NCBI GenBank assembly: GCA_037179385.1 | Contig: CM074184.1 | Span: 18,607,195-18,671,194 of the forward strand | Direction of reading: 5' to 3' | Source of the DNA: Holothuria scabra | Lineage: Eukaryota; Echinodermata; Holothuroidea; Aspidochirotida; Holothuriidae | Length of the DNA stretch: 64,000 nucleotides | Shown: positions 19,500 to 34,050 of the stretch, piece after piece | How the letters are laid out: every line of letters starts with the position of its first letter | Position numbering within the stretch: the stretch's first letter is position 1 | Notes under the pieces: generated by a model | Seen by the model: the letters and a program-made list of their open reading frames with translations, nothing else | The model's database searches: none | What the model was told of the DNA's origin: nothing | Translations under genes and position numbers: made by a program

Positions 19500-21909
19500 C
19501 ACTGGCGGCGGAAGCGGGGGGGGGGGGGGGAAGACACGTCTCCCCTCTAACTTTTTAGCGAGGGGACGTCCCCCCCCCTAAAATTCTTAGCGAGGAGACG
19601 TCCCCCAAAAAAATCAGAGAAGAAGTAAAAGAAACTTGGGAGCCTTGAACCAATTTAAAGTTGAGACTATAGTTAACCCACCACCGAACAGAGCAGCCGA
19701 AATTGACTTAGCCTATGATCTGCCATTGTTTGGCTGATTCTTGTCACGGTCCCCTGCGACCATGCTCTATGCCTGTGACCTAGTTTTTGGCTACAAATCA
19801 TTACAAGAATCTGGCAACCTCGCCCGGTCCGCAAACCAGGTGTATGTAGTATATATCACTTGTCTAGTGAAACCGAACCTTTACTGTACTAGAATTTTCC
19901 CTCCGCGAGAAGTGAAACATTGCTATTGCCATCACGTGAACGAACAGTTGATCAGTATTCACTCATCCATAGGCGTACGAGGGGGGGGGGGGTCAGGGGC
20001 AGACTGCCCCCCCCCCCAAAGAAAACAAAAGAATTTCTCAAGACCTAAAATTCCGGCAGGGATCTGGAAAAATTCGGGCAGCCGTTTGAGTCTTAAAATC
20101 TGGTTTGTTTCTACTTACACAGAAAACTCCTAGGCGTGCCCGAATTCCTTCAAACACTTGGCCGAAAAAGTAATAAAAAAGCATCGTAGTCACGGTACAA
20201 TTTTCATGAAAACTCTAAGAGATACCAAAATTTGCGACACATTCGGACAACTTATAAAAAAAAAACAATTTTTCGTCAGCCTTACTTCATATTCTTGCGC
20301 AAACCTTTGCCCGAAATGACACAATATTCGGGCAAAAGTTGCACAAAAGTTCTGGGACATTTTATTTGCCAGATTACAAGGGGAGAGAGGATGTATACAG
20401 TCCCCAAAATTTTGCCCGAACAAATCAATCAGAAGGTATCTTTTGACGCACCATATCACTAAATGACAATCACCAATAGTCACCAGAAGGATGAAACATA
20501 CTTGGTCGAGAGGTATTTGGGCAGCATATGAATGAGATGACGATTTTGCACTTTTCAAAATGATCCTCTTAAAATTGTGCGAAACATTTTAACCTTCCGT
20601 GCTGTGGAACCGAATTTCGGGCAATGGTAAACAAATCAGCGTAGCTTATTTGCTCACTCATACGAATTAAGTGTGAACAAATCTGCAAGTAAGTCTGTCC
20701 ACAAATTAATGTGAAAATATCTAGCAACGTGACAAACCGGGTTTTTCTCAAACGGCGTTAGTAGAAAAATCATTTATATATAGTCGGGAGTTCGGGTCTA
20801 GTTATATAGACAGTTGTATCAATTCAGTGGAACTGGAATTCGGGCAAGAGTCGCAACAGAGTCACAGACATACGGTACTCATGTTTTTTATTCCGTTCTA
20901 CAGTTTTCCACGGAAAGATACAAGACCAGGTAATGTTTTATCCATTCCCACGTGCGGTATATCATTATATTATGAAGCCTTGGGATTTTCGAGGGTTTCT
21001 GAAGTTTTTCAATTTTCAAAATTATATTGATGATAATCTCATGCTACATGATGTAAAATAGTTTGTAGAACGCACAAGCAAACTCATTTTCCAATGATTA
21101 TAGCTTAATGTAGTCATCCAATGGTTAGTAGTACATTTCATCTGGGAGTTTTCTGACCTTTTTGTAGATTTGCTCATTTTTGGTGAAAATTTTCTTGCAA
21201 ACGAGAGTTCAAAATATCGACCCCCTTGATTCTGCTTATAAGCCTGGGAACGGCCATTTCCGGCTGTCTGAGGGGTTGCGATTTTTCAAAACTTTCTGGG
21301 CGTTCCGCGCCAACTGATGGTGGCGCTCCGCTTAGATAGTCTTTCGGGCAGAATTACATTTTTCGGGCAGAGAATCCTCTGCCCCCAAACTGAAATGCTC
21401 TTGTACGCCTATGCACTCATCATAGGTGAGTCATTCACTTACAGTAGGCTATTTCCACTACATTTGTTCATCCAATGTAATGTTGCGTAATTGATGTCAC
21501 ATGTTTAGGCTTATGTCGTTGCGTTATAACTCGTTCTGTGACAATCAGGTTAAGCTAGGTGAACCCGGACATTATTTGGCCTAGCCTATACGTAGGCCTA
21601 CGTTAAATTCTGCGTCGGTCAGGAAATAACCTATAGGCTATCTGTGAACGCAAATATTTCGCACATTTTTGTTCATTGAATTCACCGTAAAATGTTTCAA
21701 AAACGGCTTAGATTGCACGAGAGAGCTTGTAGACTCTCAGAGCTTCCAGGGCCCTAAGGCGGGCCCTGGACCCACGCCAGTGGGACTTCACGCTTCGCGC
21801 TCGTGATGTGCGCTACGCGCACATAGGGTTCGTTTCACGAGTCCTACCATTCCATCTTGTTCACTGATTGTCCCCCCCCCCCTAAATTTTTATGCTTCCG
21901 CCGCCACTG
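19500..21909. mobile_element. hAT-like non-autonomous element (host of a nested element)
   Basis: Ends CACTGGCGGCGGAAGC and, inverted, CAGTGGCGGCGGAAGC (15 of 16 match). The perfect 8-bp duplication GCTGTAGG lies at 19492-19499 and 21910-21917. G/C homopolymer runs lie just inside both ends. Without the nested insertion (19968-21421 including one duplication) the element is about 0.96 kb. No transposase remnant is visible. Confidence 0.85.
19968..21413. mobile_element. nested hAT-like non-autonomous element, 1446 bp
   Basis: Ends CATAGGCGTACGAG and CTTGTACGCCTATG (inverted), flanked by the perfect 8-bp duplication CACTCATC (19960-19967, 21414-21421). It carries nine exact copies of TTCGGGCA in both orientations (20073, 20137, 20308, 20327, 20413, 20616, 20839, 21343, 21362). 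Long G and C runs lie just inside the left end (about 19981-20018). No coding capacity was recognised, so it must be moved in trans. Confidence 0.87.
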
Positions 21910-21917
21910 GCTGTAGG

Positions 21918-22604
21918 GCATATTCCCTATACCACCATTAGCAGAACGACCTTGCCGGGAAAGTAGTTCGAAAGTACACCGTCAATTTTAGGTGCTCTTC
22001 GAGTGTAAACTGCTCACAATAGAACAACCAGTTGCTGCTTATTTTTCGTGGATACGAAAGAGTGTATGTTAATGAGTAAGTGATGCGAAATTGGGATGGA
22101 CTGAAGGTAATATAGACTATTACAATGCAGTGGGTGTGAAAAACAGGTGATTTCCGTCACTGTGCGGACTAATAGGGGCGGGTGCAGAGCCCATAAACTT
22201 CTTCCCCATGTAGTTCAAAATCTAAACGGTCATGCTATGGTGAATTTGTGATGCCATGATTGGCCAACTAATTAGCCTTCATGTGAGGGGTAGCGTTAAA
22301 GGGCCCGTTTGAATTTTGACTGGACTGTAGGAGGAATTTAATGAAGGCAAAATAGTTTGTAAGTGCTGCCTTAAGAGAGGAAGTGATTTTCTTCATTTTG
22401 ATGTAAAGACACCCTAATTTAGACTCAAATGAATTGTTTTAGGGTTCTAATCATGATTCTGGAGAGACGTCTCAAAATTTTATGCTTGAACGATTTCTAT
22501 GTCAAAATTGCAATTTTTGGTAAAAATGATACCCTAATTGGGATTGTTCCACAGAGTGCATCATTGTAGTCTATTTTGTCACATTTTTGGAAGCAATGAA
22601 TAAA
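21918..22604. other. unassigned intergenic DNA
   Basis: Between the nested hAT elements and copy A. I see no ORF, repeat or transposon end that I can support. Confidence 0.45.
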
Positions 22605-24260
22605 TTTAATCAGTGTTGAAATAATTCTTCCTTCACCATTACTGGTTTTGCCTTTATCACTGCCATAAATTTCAAAAAATCATTTGCAAGGGACAAATCC
22701 AAGTACTTCAATTAATGAGGGACTGATGGCTGCTTTATGGCCTTCCTGGATTGCTTCGACTTCTTTCGAAAGACTTTTCCGAATATTTAAGGTAGACAAC
22801 TTGCAATCAAAGCTTCTCTGGGCTACACTCCAATTTGAATAAGTTAAATTACCTCTAAAACACTTGTCGGAGTTTCACAACGTCTCAAACACCCGGCGCA
22901 AAAATGCTGACAGGTTATCCATTCATACCAATTCGATTTACCATAACAATATCGCTAAAGAAGTTTTGCTAGTGGAGCTCAACTGACCTTTCCTACCCTT
23001 ATCCATGCCTCTTTTACTCACACTTAAGACTGATATATGCTCGTCAGTTTTCAGTCCCATAAATTTCTCAAAATTGCTTTAATTGACCTACATTTTAGCA
23101 TCAGAGACACTTCAGCCAGTCAACTTTCATATTAAATTAACAAAAATTCCCATCCTTTTTAGAAACATGTTGCAAAAGTTGTTCTACTTAATGTTCGCTC
23201 TGGTTAATATTTGGTAGGATTCTGGTGTACACGTTGAGACGGCAATGAATACATAGGACTGTAGGCTGAGAGGACTTGGTCAAGTTTAGAAGAACAACTG
23301 TCCCTGTTAGAAGTCAGATAACCATGCAACGAGGACAATAGGCAAGTAGGTGCTTAAGCCTACCCCTAAAAGATTAAATCAATAGTTACAACAGAAAACA
23401 AGCTTCTGACAGTCGACAAGTTATGAATATTCATTCCAGAACGCTTTCCGCTAAAACCGAGAGTCGATTTTGAAACATATGCAAATTTGGCCTCAATATG
23501 ATCAGAAGCCCCGGCTAAATTCGTAGCCGGGGCTTCTGATCATATTGAGGCCTTTTCAATCAAATGGTAGTTACAAAAAATTGGATAGTGTTTATCTTAA
23601 AATGGGAAATCATTTGAAAAAATAATTTTCCAATTGCTAGTCGAAACACTTTGTAAAAAGGGGGGGGGGGGGCTATATTTGACCGACCTCATCATGTAGA
23701 CTATGTGCAAGCGTCTATATTTACATGATTTAGAAGTTTGAGTAGTTCATGGTTGAAAGAAGAAAGCCTCGAGTACAAAACAAGAAGCGAAAAGATAGTT
23801 GGGATGATAAGTAGTCGATAACATGCAGACGAAGGAAGAAATAAAAGCCAAAAAGAAGAAAAATCACAAGGGAAAAATAGGCAATTCTATATAAAAATCA
23901 ATGGGCATTGCAAAAAACATATTTTGAAGAAAAAACTGTTCATTGTTTTATCATGAATATTTTTTAACATTTTTACATTAATAAAACTAGTTAATATCAG
24001 TTAATAAATTATTGGAAAACTACATATTACCACAAACCACTCACTCGCGGTTTATTCTTTTTTGAGGGGGGCTGTTACTTCGTGAGGAGAGAAAAATTTA
24101 TTTCTATCAACCTTAACCAATGGGTACATTGTATACTAATATTTTGGTAAACAGCACACAAATAACATATCTAAAAGTATTTTAGTTGGACCCATTCGTT
24201 TTAAATTTGCTCAAATCGGCTTACTGCGGTACTGGAAAGCTGTTACCTTGTACCCTAAAT
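22605..24260. repeat. diverged copy A of the middle part of the 3.28-kb array unit
   Basis: Collinear with about 34890-36550 of the tandem array. Shared landmarks are TCACTGCCA.AAATTTC, ATTAATGAGG.CTGATGGCTG, AAGCTGACAGGTTATCC-type words, the 64-nt hairpin (here 23489-23552) and CTTACTGCGGT. By eye it differs from the array at roughly one base in five. It has no E element and none of the short ORF found in the array. Confidence 0.75.
23489..23552. repeat. 64-nt near-perfect hairpin (diverged copy)
   Basis: Same inverted repeat as in every array unit: starts GGCCTCAATATG, central ATTC, ends CATATTGAGGCC. It has 29 paired bases per arm. Only the innermost pair is lost (A in place of C), although the surrounding sequence is much more diverged. 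Confidence 0.9.
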
Positions 24261-24599
24261 GTAAAACTAATTGAATGACGTGACAAGTAAAAGTGCTGGG
24301 CTGTCGAAATTTTGTCGAGAGAGGCGTTTTGACCGGCACTTTTTTATTTATCTAGCAAAATTAAAAAAATGCAGGATTTGGTGATGCGTTGCATTTAGTT
24401 GTGGGTGTATGTCACATATATTTTATCGTTTTTATCAAAACTCCCTCTAACCTAACCCCTAAGTCGCAGAAGACTTATTAAAATGTTGTTACTCTTAAAT
24501 ATATTGTTTAAAAAATGAAGTGCCTTAAAATAGTTTTGCACGTTGTTTCTGACTGTGTAACTCATTCAGCCCTTCATTAGGATTGATCATTCTTTTACA
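24261..24599. other. spacer between copies A and B
   Basis: Sequence without a counterpart in the array unit. No feature recognised. Confidence 0.45.
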
Positions 24600-26590
<1,991 letters not shown>

Positions 26591-29500
26591 TTCATTACAG
26601 CTGAATAAGGGCGACCCCTGAGGATATTTGTACTGAGCAAAAACGTAACGTTGGTTTCCTATAGAGTCCTTTTCATGAGTTTTTTTTAATAAGTCCTTAT
26701 CTGTGATGGGACGCGCAGCTAGAACACGCCGCAAAATAGACTTTTGAGACATCTCAATAGAGAATTTCATGGAAATTAGGGAAAAGGTGGACACCTTTTC
26801 ACTTCAGCCGAAAAAGAGTTTAGCCCCAATTAGGGTCAAATAAGATCATCGTCTTTTCAGAAAGCTTGGGGGCACTTGGTCCGAGAAGGGGACCAGAAGA
26901 CGACCGCCTGACTCTCCTTTTCACTAGTTACGCGCGCTAGAGCGTCAGTTGTGTACGGCCCGGGCACTGGTAATAAGTTTCAGTGACAATGGAAGAGGTG
27001 TTCTACAAGAAGTAACCTCGAATTCTGAAATATTTAAAACGGGTGCGCTCGAAGCGTGTCGAAGAAACAGTGTTGAGACATTTATTGGAAGAATATTGAT
27101 TTTATTAGTTTTTAATGCAGCATATGACCTGTTTGAACATTATACAACTTAATTAAGTATCACTCGCCTAGCTCTGTCAGTTCCAGTTTGTATTTCTGTA
27201 GCAATCAGACTAACATAACAAGACGAACGTCTAGACGAGTTGCGGTGCCGACAAACCAAGTCGTCTTGTACTTTAAAGGTGATTTTATATTTTAGGGGGA
27301 CAAAAATACCATTCCAAAATACTTGTATTGTGTTTTGCCCAATAGCAGCTAAGTTAAGTTCCACACTTGTAATCCAGGAACATCATTGTTCATTCACTTT
27401 AGAAATGGGGTTGAGGTGGAACGTGTAACACACCAAAGAAATACTCGATTTCCGGTATAATGAGGTTTGCTCATTTTGAACTCATAGTTGACAGAAAATC
27501 AGGAAAAGATGATACAGCAGTTGATTTAGAACTGCAGAAAGAGCAAAATGTCACATCAGATAACATTTCAAACGTCCTTTACAAGCTGTTTCTTGTGCAT
27601 TCAATATAAGGTATCCCTAATGTCCCGGCTCCTTAGTAACTCCTTGTACAGCATGAGGGTTTCTGATAAAAGATGGTAAAGCGCCAAAGGCCCAAGACAG
27701 ACCATTCGACCAAACAGACGTTAGTCAAAATTGTATTTTAAGTAGTGCAGTTAATAAGGAAAAACATGCCATTTGTTTAGCTGTTTAGTGAATACAGGTG
27801 GAGTACACTGTTATGACGTAATGTTGGAAACGATAATGAGTCTGTATGTACATGACAGTAACGTTGAAGTTACTTGGTTGAAGATGGATTTATGTTAATG
27901 AACAAAAGGAAAAAATTTCCAATGTTGAACATAAAGAATTTTTAAAGATTAATGGTTTTTTAAAAAGTTCTGTACGCTCCGCACCAAGTTTACTCTCAGC
28001 TTTCCTAATAAAAATTGTTGTAAGTAACATGTAATAACAAGTTAACGAGAATCAAAAGAAATGTCGATATATCAGATTTACCATAATCTTTACAAATGAT
28101 GAAATAAAATTAAAAAAATATCAAACAGCAAAGTAAAAATTCCTTTGTCAGCGTTACTTACACCTACATTCCCTCAACATAAATGTTAATATGATGATAT
28201 TTCACTCTAGCCTTAGGACTATTGTCACTGTTTCTCCAATTTATTTTAATCCCGCACACATACGTCACTACTAACCCTTCGCCGGTAACTTCTTAGTTCA
28301 GTAATGTATAGACACTTGAACGACGTTGACCTCCACAAATCAGAGAACCGAATCAATCACTTACAAATCATAAAAGATAAATGGCAACATCTATACGTCC
28401 CTTCATGAAACCCGAATACCAAAAATATCGATGTCCCTAGTTTATAACTATTAGCGGCGATTCGTCTGTCATCACATCATTAAACAGTTTCGCTTCTTCC
28501 TACACTCTATATCAAGAACTTGTTGTCGCCTTTCTGACAGTGACTTCTTACTACGGAACAAAACTGTTGCCATTGCACTATATAAAAATTGTTTTAATAA
28601 TTTCCATGCATTTCTTTTTCTAATAAAAATAATAATATAGCAAGTTTATGTATGGCCACGACTCGCAACTGATCAAGCGATAACCTAAAATATGTAAAAG
28701 CAATAAGAAAGCCAGGTCTATGAATAAGACTGCACTGTCCAGTAAAAACTCCGTAAAAGACAAATTTCATCATTCCAACCACCCATATGCAATAGCTCAA
28801 CAAATCACTTTCAAAGAAAAAACGGACTTCATGAAAAATAAACGTTTCGCTGATAACACCACAGCCAGTGACATAACAAAAAGAGCATAACTAGCTTATT
28901 AATAAGTGTCTTGCTACTTTACCATTTACGAAATGAACCACCTGGCTAAAAATTTACAATTGCGAATTTTCTTGTACCTGTTCAAAACTTCGTTGTGTAA
29001 GCCAACAATCTAAACCCTCTACAAACGGTCCAAATTTAATGTTTACGTTCGTTTAACATAAATATAAAAAATGATAAGGCAATCATTTTTAATTGTTTTA
29101 CAGTGACGTAAATCCCGGAGAAGGCAAGGGATGTCTTTGCTTCCTCAAGTAAAAAAAGGAAAGCCAAACTGTCATATGGCCCCTCAAAATTTTAAATAAC
29201 CATTTCAAAATCAACACATTTTTGACAAGAGATGAACTATCCATGGCCTTTAAAAAGACCAAATCAGTTGGTTTTCAAGGGCTTCTCCCCCAACTGAAGA
29301 CCCAAAGCAGTCCCTGAATGATTGTGCAAAACCTTCATTCATGCAGACCTCTTCCCAATATCTCAAACAGATCACCGCCCAGCGTAATAAAAAATGGTTG
29401 CTCTCATCACATACAAATTTAAAACAAGATATGAATGAACATGTTAAAACCCTACCGTGACTACTCTTTGCATTAAACTATTTGTTCATGTTAACACTTC

Positions 29501-31302
29501 TTCATCTTATGATGTGCTCTTCTCCCTAAATGTATAAATATCCCCAAGAACATTCCCCCTGAATTTGGTTTTTAAGCATTCTTCTTTAGTGGAGCTTCTG
29601 AGCAATGGCAACTCGTGGTGTAAATATGTGGAGGGGTACATTATGAACTTACAATGACTTGTCTTAAATAAAGACGATCATCTTCCCTGTAACCAATAAT
29701 GCCAAACACCGAAAAAACAATTACCACCCACAACAACGAAAAAATAAAATGTACATGTAGATCTTTCGGAACGTATAAATAATACATTTCGATCGTCATG
29801 TTCCCTACTTTCCCCATCATCACACCTCTGACTATTTTCATATCCACTAAAGCCTTTTTTTGTTTGATCCCAACTCTGACATCATCATTTTTCTCCCCTT
29901 CATAACTTTTATCTTGAAATTCACCCCCATACTTTCTTTTTCTTTGTTGCCAACCTTTCCTTTCTACAAAAAGAAAAAAAAAATCTTTGAACGGCCCTTC
30001 TTGGGCATTGTTATATTCTCCACATAGTTTTAAACTTTAAAATAACAAATTTACCATAACCAGACACCTTGATACAACACAAATATTAATACTCGCCATC
30101 TCATACAAATAATATTTACCTACCAATAACACTGTTTCCCTCCAACAGAAACTTACTTTATGAAAAAACAGTGAACAAAACTACTCTAAACTATCAAACT
30201 TTTTACTCCACAGCAACCCCGACCATGTCACTTGAAAAGAATACATCTCTACAAAGAAATCTTCATATAAGTACTCAAAATTCACTAAACACCTCGATGA
30301 ATTAAAAAACAACCAAAATGATGGCGCCGTGTTAAATTAAACAACATATTATTCCCCAGAGTACACACACTGACCTGGTTTTTCCGCAAGATTGTTACTA
30401 AAAATAGAACACGTTTGCAAATTTTACGTGAAAAAACCCCAATTTTACACTCTCACGAAAATCATATTTCCACCAAAACTTAAAAACACGAAAGAGAAGT
30501 ACCATCCCTACAAATTGCACTAAACCGTATTTCGATACCACAAAGCATCTAGAAGGAGATAGAAATAAAGTGCCGGAAAAGTCAGAAATTGACATCTCGA
30601 TAGTAACTGCATTAGTTACGGTTGCATGCAAGGCAGGCACCGCAACTAAAAACAAAGTTCTTGAACATATCGAAAAGTTTCGATCAGAAACTCCCAAATG
30701 GGTTACCGGTTTGCGGGCGCATTTTGCTTTTTTAGGTTTTTCGCTTTATGTAGTATTCGGGTTTGTGTTTTAACTTCTGGCTAAACTGGATTTGTGATGT
30801 TCGTTTTATTGCTCATGTACTGAATGTTTTTAGACTGGGCACACCCTTACTTTTGTCGTAAATCACTAATTTATGGGATTTGATGTCTATGGGCTAAAAA
30901 CGTTTTTCATCCAAATTTTACATAATTTAGAGGATTAACACGTCTAGTCACGAATATATTGACACGGCTAAATGCGTTTCTGGGAACTGCATGTCACAGG
31001 TAACAGGAGAAGAAAAAAAAGGTTTTATTTGAATCTTTATTTTTGTCGTAAAACGCGTGAAGTAAAGACATAAAATGGCCCATTATTTTGGGGAAATTCC
31101 CAAATTATGACGTCAAAAATTTTTGAAATCGTCAAAAATCATGTATTTCGAATGAAAATCAGCAGTTCATGAGTTCCTCTCACCTTGACAAATCATTCCA
31201 AAGCATGATCGATTTAACTTACCTTAATTAGAACATTTAAAAATTTTTGATATAGAATGAGCAAATGATCGCTTTTGTACAAAACTTTTCGATATGAAAA
31301 GT
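26591..31302. other. AT-rich intergenic region without a supported gene
   Basis: 4.7 kb of mostly AT-rich DNA with many short tandem-free stretches. Two small ORFs look slightly protein-like: 27460-27609 (+, 49 codons, ATG, 'VTSDNISNVLYKLFLVHSI') and 30570-30773 (+, GTG start, 'IEKFRSETPKWVTGLRAHF'). Neither has a splice context or family match that I can support. Either could be an exon of an unrecognised gene. Confidence 0.4.
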
Positions 31303-31360
31303 TGGGGGGGGGGGGGAGTGGTCCCGTGCCCCCCCCCCCCCGTAATCCCGCCTATGGACA
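31303..31360. mobile_element. probable end of a DNA transposon (G-run/C-run, GTAATCCCGCCTATGG)
   Basis: A G-run and a C-run flank GAGTGGTCCCGTG. The following CGTAATCCCGCCTATGG resembles the CATAGGCG-type hAT end seen at 19968. The opposite end was not found, so this is only a terminal fragment. Confidence 0.35.
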
Positions 31361-31368
31361 AAATGGTT

Positions 31369-32125
31369 CTGAAATGTTTCAGAAATGTATTTAATGCAAA
31401 AATGTTTCAAGAAAACACTTTTGGAACATAAATGCAACGTTCTACTAACGTCTAAAACTATGTTTGTAGAAACACTATGAAAACGTTTTGTTTTTAAGCA
31501 GAAAAATATTTTAAAAATGTTTTAAAAACATAACTTGTAAATTTTTTTTCAAAACCTCTCTGGAACAATTACTCAATTAGAAAACGTTTCAAAAAAGTTG
31601 TGATATAATCTCTTCTAAAATGTTTTAAGAAAACATTTTGAAACATAGACACAAAGTTTCTGAAATGTTTTAAAAAATGTATTTGCAAATATGTTTCAAG
31701 AAAACATTTTTGGAACATAAATGCAACGTTCTACTAACGTCTTAAACTATGTTTGTAGAAACACTATTAAAACGTTTTGCTTTTAAGCAGAAAAATATTT
31801 TAAAAATGTTCTAAAAACAAAACTTATACAAATGTTTTTTTTTCAAAACCTTTTTGGAACAATTATTCAATTAGAAAACGTTTCAAAAAAGGTGTGATAT
31901 TATCTCTTCTAAAATGTTTTTAGGGAAACATTTTTGAGAACGTATAGACACAATAATGTTTCTGAAATGTTTTAAAAATGTATTTGCAAAAATGTTTCAA
32001 GAAAACATTTTTGGAGAGGAAATAATACATTTTTTGAAACGCTTTTAAAATGTTTTTGGGAATGTTTCAAGAAAACAGTTGTGAAACAGGAACGAAATGT
32101 TTCAAAAACGTTTTGTTACCTGGAT
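31369..32125. repeat. 2.5 copies of a roughly 295-bp tandem repeat rich in AAACGTTT-like words
   Basis: CTGAAATGTTT starts at 31369, 31660 and 31962 (periods 291 and 302). Units share AATGTTTCAAGAAAACA, AATGCAACGTTCTACTAACG and AATTAGAAAACGTTTC. Within each unit AAA(A/C)(C/T)GTTT words recur many times in both orientations. It ends near AAAAACGTTTTGTTACCTGG. It may be the core of a non-autonomous transposon, but no terminal repeats were identified. Confidence 0.7.
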
Positions 32126-33577
32126 ATATGCTATTGAAATGCAGTTTTCACCTCCTGAAAGGGAAAATATTTCTTCGTATTTTGAAGTTAATGAATTTTG
32201 TCTCCAGAATATGCCTTTAACATATGCCGGTCATTTCCGTATACACTCAGGCAATTCAGGCCAGTAAACACAAGGTGGGGAGCCTGGAAATGATTTCCAA
32301 TACTAGAGGGACGGAAAGTTTTTTCAGGGTCAGAATGTTTTAAATATAAACATAACTGGGGCAGAACTTTTTCTTTGGCACCTCCTCCTAGCCAAGGACC
32401 TGAAATCATTGAACCCATCCTTGCACAGGGGCGTAGATCTGGTTTGCCGATGGGGGGGGGGGGGCAAAGGCCAGAACCTCAGTTCGTATCCTTAAACGTA
32501 CTCTTCCATAGTACCACACCTTTGCACACACAAACAAACACACACACACTTTCATTGACACGAATATACACACACACAGCATAGATAGATGGAGCATTAT
32601 AAATGTAGTTTAATTACTTACAATAGGGTCAAATTTTGTCTATTCTTTTTGCTCTTTATTAAAAACTGCCTAAATTATTGGTGGCAAAACCACGGATATA
32701 TATTGACAAACGTATGAAAGAGGTCAAACTTTTTACCGCATTTTTCATCTTATATTTTAATTGTATAAAAATGTTCGAGAGCAAATATATATACGAAAGT
32801 GTAGACAAGGCTTTATATTTTGAACGTCAGTATATAAACAAATATTGAAAAGATTTAATAACCTTCAACCCATAATAGTTATTGTAGGTACGCTAGAGAG
32901 TTGGAATTGGGGTTAAAAACTCGTATTCCGTCACCACTTCAGTTTTTAAATATAAAGGCCCGGTTCTCTCACCCGAACAATACCGGGCCAATTCTCCTAT
33001 CCAAGCTCTTACTTAAGTCCTTCCACAAAGACAATTGTCTGAAATTCATCCTTATCCACTCACAATCAGGCTCAGTTTATTGCTTCAGGGTGAGTAAGCT
33101 CTATTTGTGTCATGATACTAGTCAAAACACTCTTTGTTCATGCTGTAATATAAGCTTTGGTAATGTGCATTTTTTAATTAGCAGTCAATCAAAAAGCTGG
33201 GCCAATGGAGAGTTTCTGTACTCCACCCCCCCCCCCCTACCAAAAGTGTAGTTTGGGATGAGAGGATTCGTGCGTGGAAAATCTCTAGGATATTACTTCC
33301 AGATCCAAACTTACCGCAACTTGTCCTTGCAAAGATTCAATATCGCAGATGGCAAAATCGACCTCCATATCAGTTCATTTATTTCCCATATTCAAATAAA
33401 ATTTCGTGTTTTAAAAAAAATAACTAATAACTTTTGTTCTAATACTTTGTAAAAACAATTGAAATTCCAGCATAGTAACCACGGGAAAATCTTGTGGTTG
33501 GGATGGTTGTAGACGTGTTGTATGGTCTTGGACTGGAGATATAGTTGTCTGCGGTGGAAACATTCGATTCAGGGATA
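32126..33577. other. left flank of the array; G-run and CA-rich patches
   Basis: Contains a possible hAT-type start CAGGGGCGTAGATC (about 32427) leading into a G-run (32450-32463), a CA-rich patch (32523-32580) and a C-run (33228-33238). No partner end and no gene were recognised. Confidence 0.4.
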
Positions 33578-33581
33578 TACA

Positions 33582-34050
33582 GGTAGCCGGCCACTAACTA
33601 AAAATCCCATTGACTTACACACTGAATTTGGCTACTTCCGTGCCCCTAGCTCCCAGTAAAAGTTTTCAACCAGGACATGCCACCCCTCTGATCGAAGCTC
33701 ACAATCACGGCTTTCATGGCACCTTCAAATTTCCATACCAAGACCATTGAAATTTTGATCCAGAGAGCCTTGAATGATAGGGACGTGTAGTTCCCGCCAT
33801 AATAGCTACTCAAAAACGGTATTTCACAGAGCGGAGTAATACCATAAAAAATGGCACTTAAATTGGTCAGATTGCCTTCAATTTTGCACAATCTGTATTT
33901 CAACTCATTCGCTACAAAATCAAAATGAAAAAATGATCATATTTTGTAAGTAACACAGTCAGAAACAACATCCAATAAAATTTTTATGGCGCTTTGTCTG
34001 TCAGTAAACATTTTCCCAGGCACGAGTATTGGAGTTAGTGGTCCGCTACC
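33582..34050. mobile_element. E element, first copy (array left edge)
   Basis: 469 bp, ends GGTAGCCGGCCACTAACT and (inverted) GGTAGCGGACCACTAACT. Internal copies 2-8 sit between TAAA and TAAA. This copy has TACA on the left and TAAA on the right. TIRs plus a 4-bp target duplication suggest a non-autonomous DNA transposon, and I do not assign a superfamily. Its minus strand resembles about 34555-34890 of the same unit, so E and that segment probably share ancestry. Confidence 0.75.

Noticed and set aside
30570..30773. 67-codon plus-strand frame with protein-like composition
   Set aside because: No ATG, no splice signals that I could pair, and no known motif. Kept only as a remark in the AT-rich region entry.
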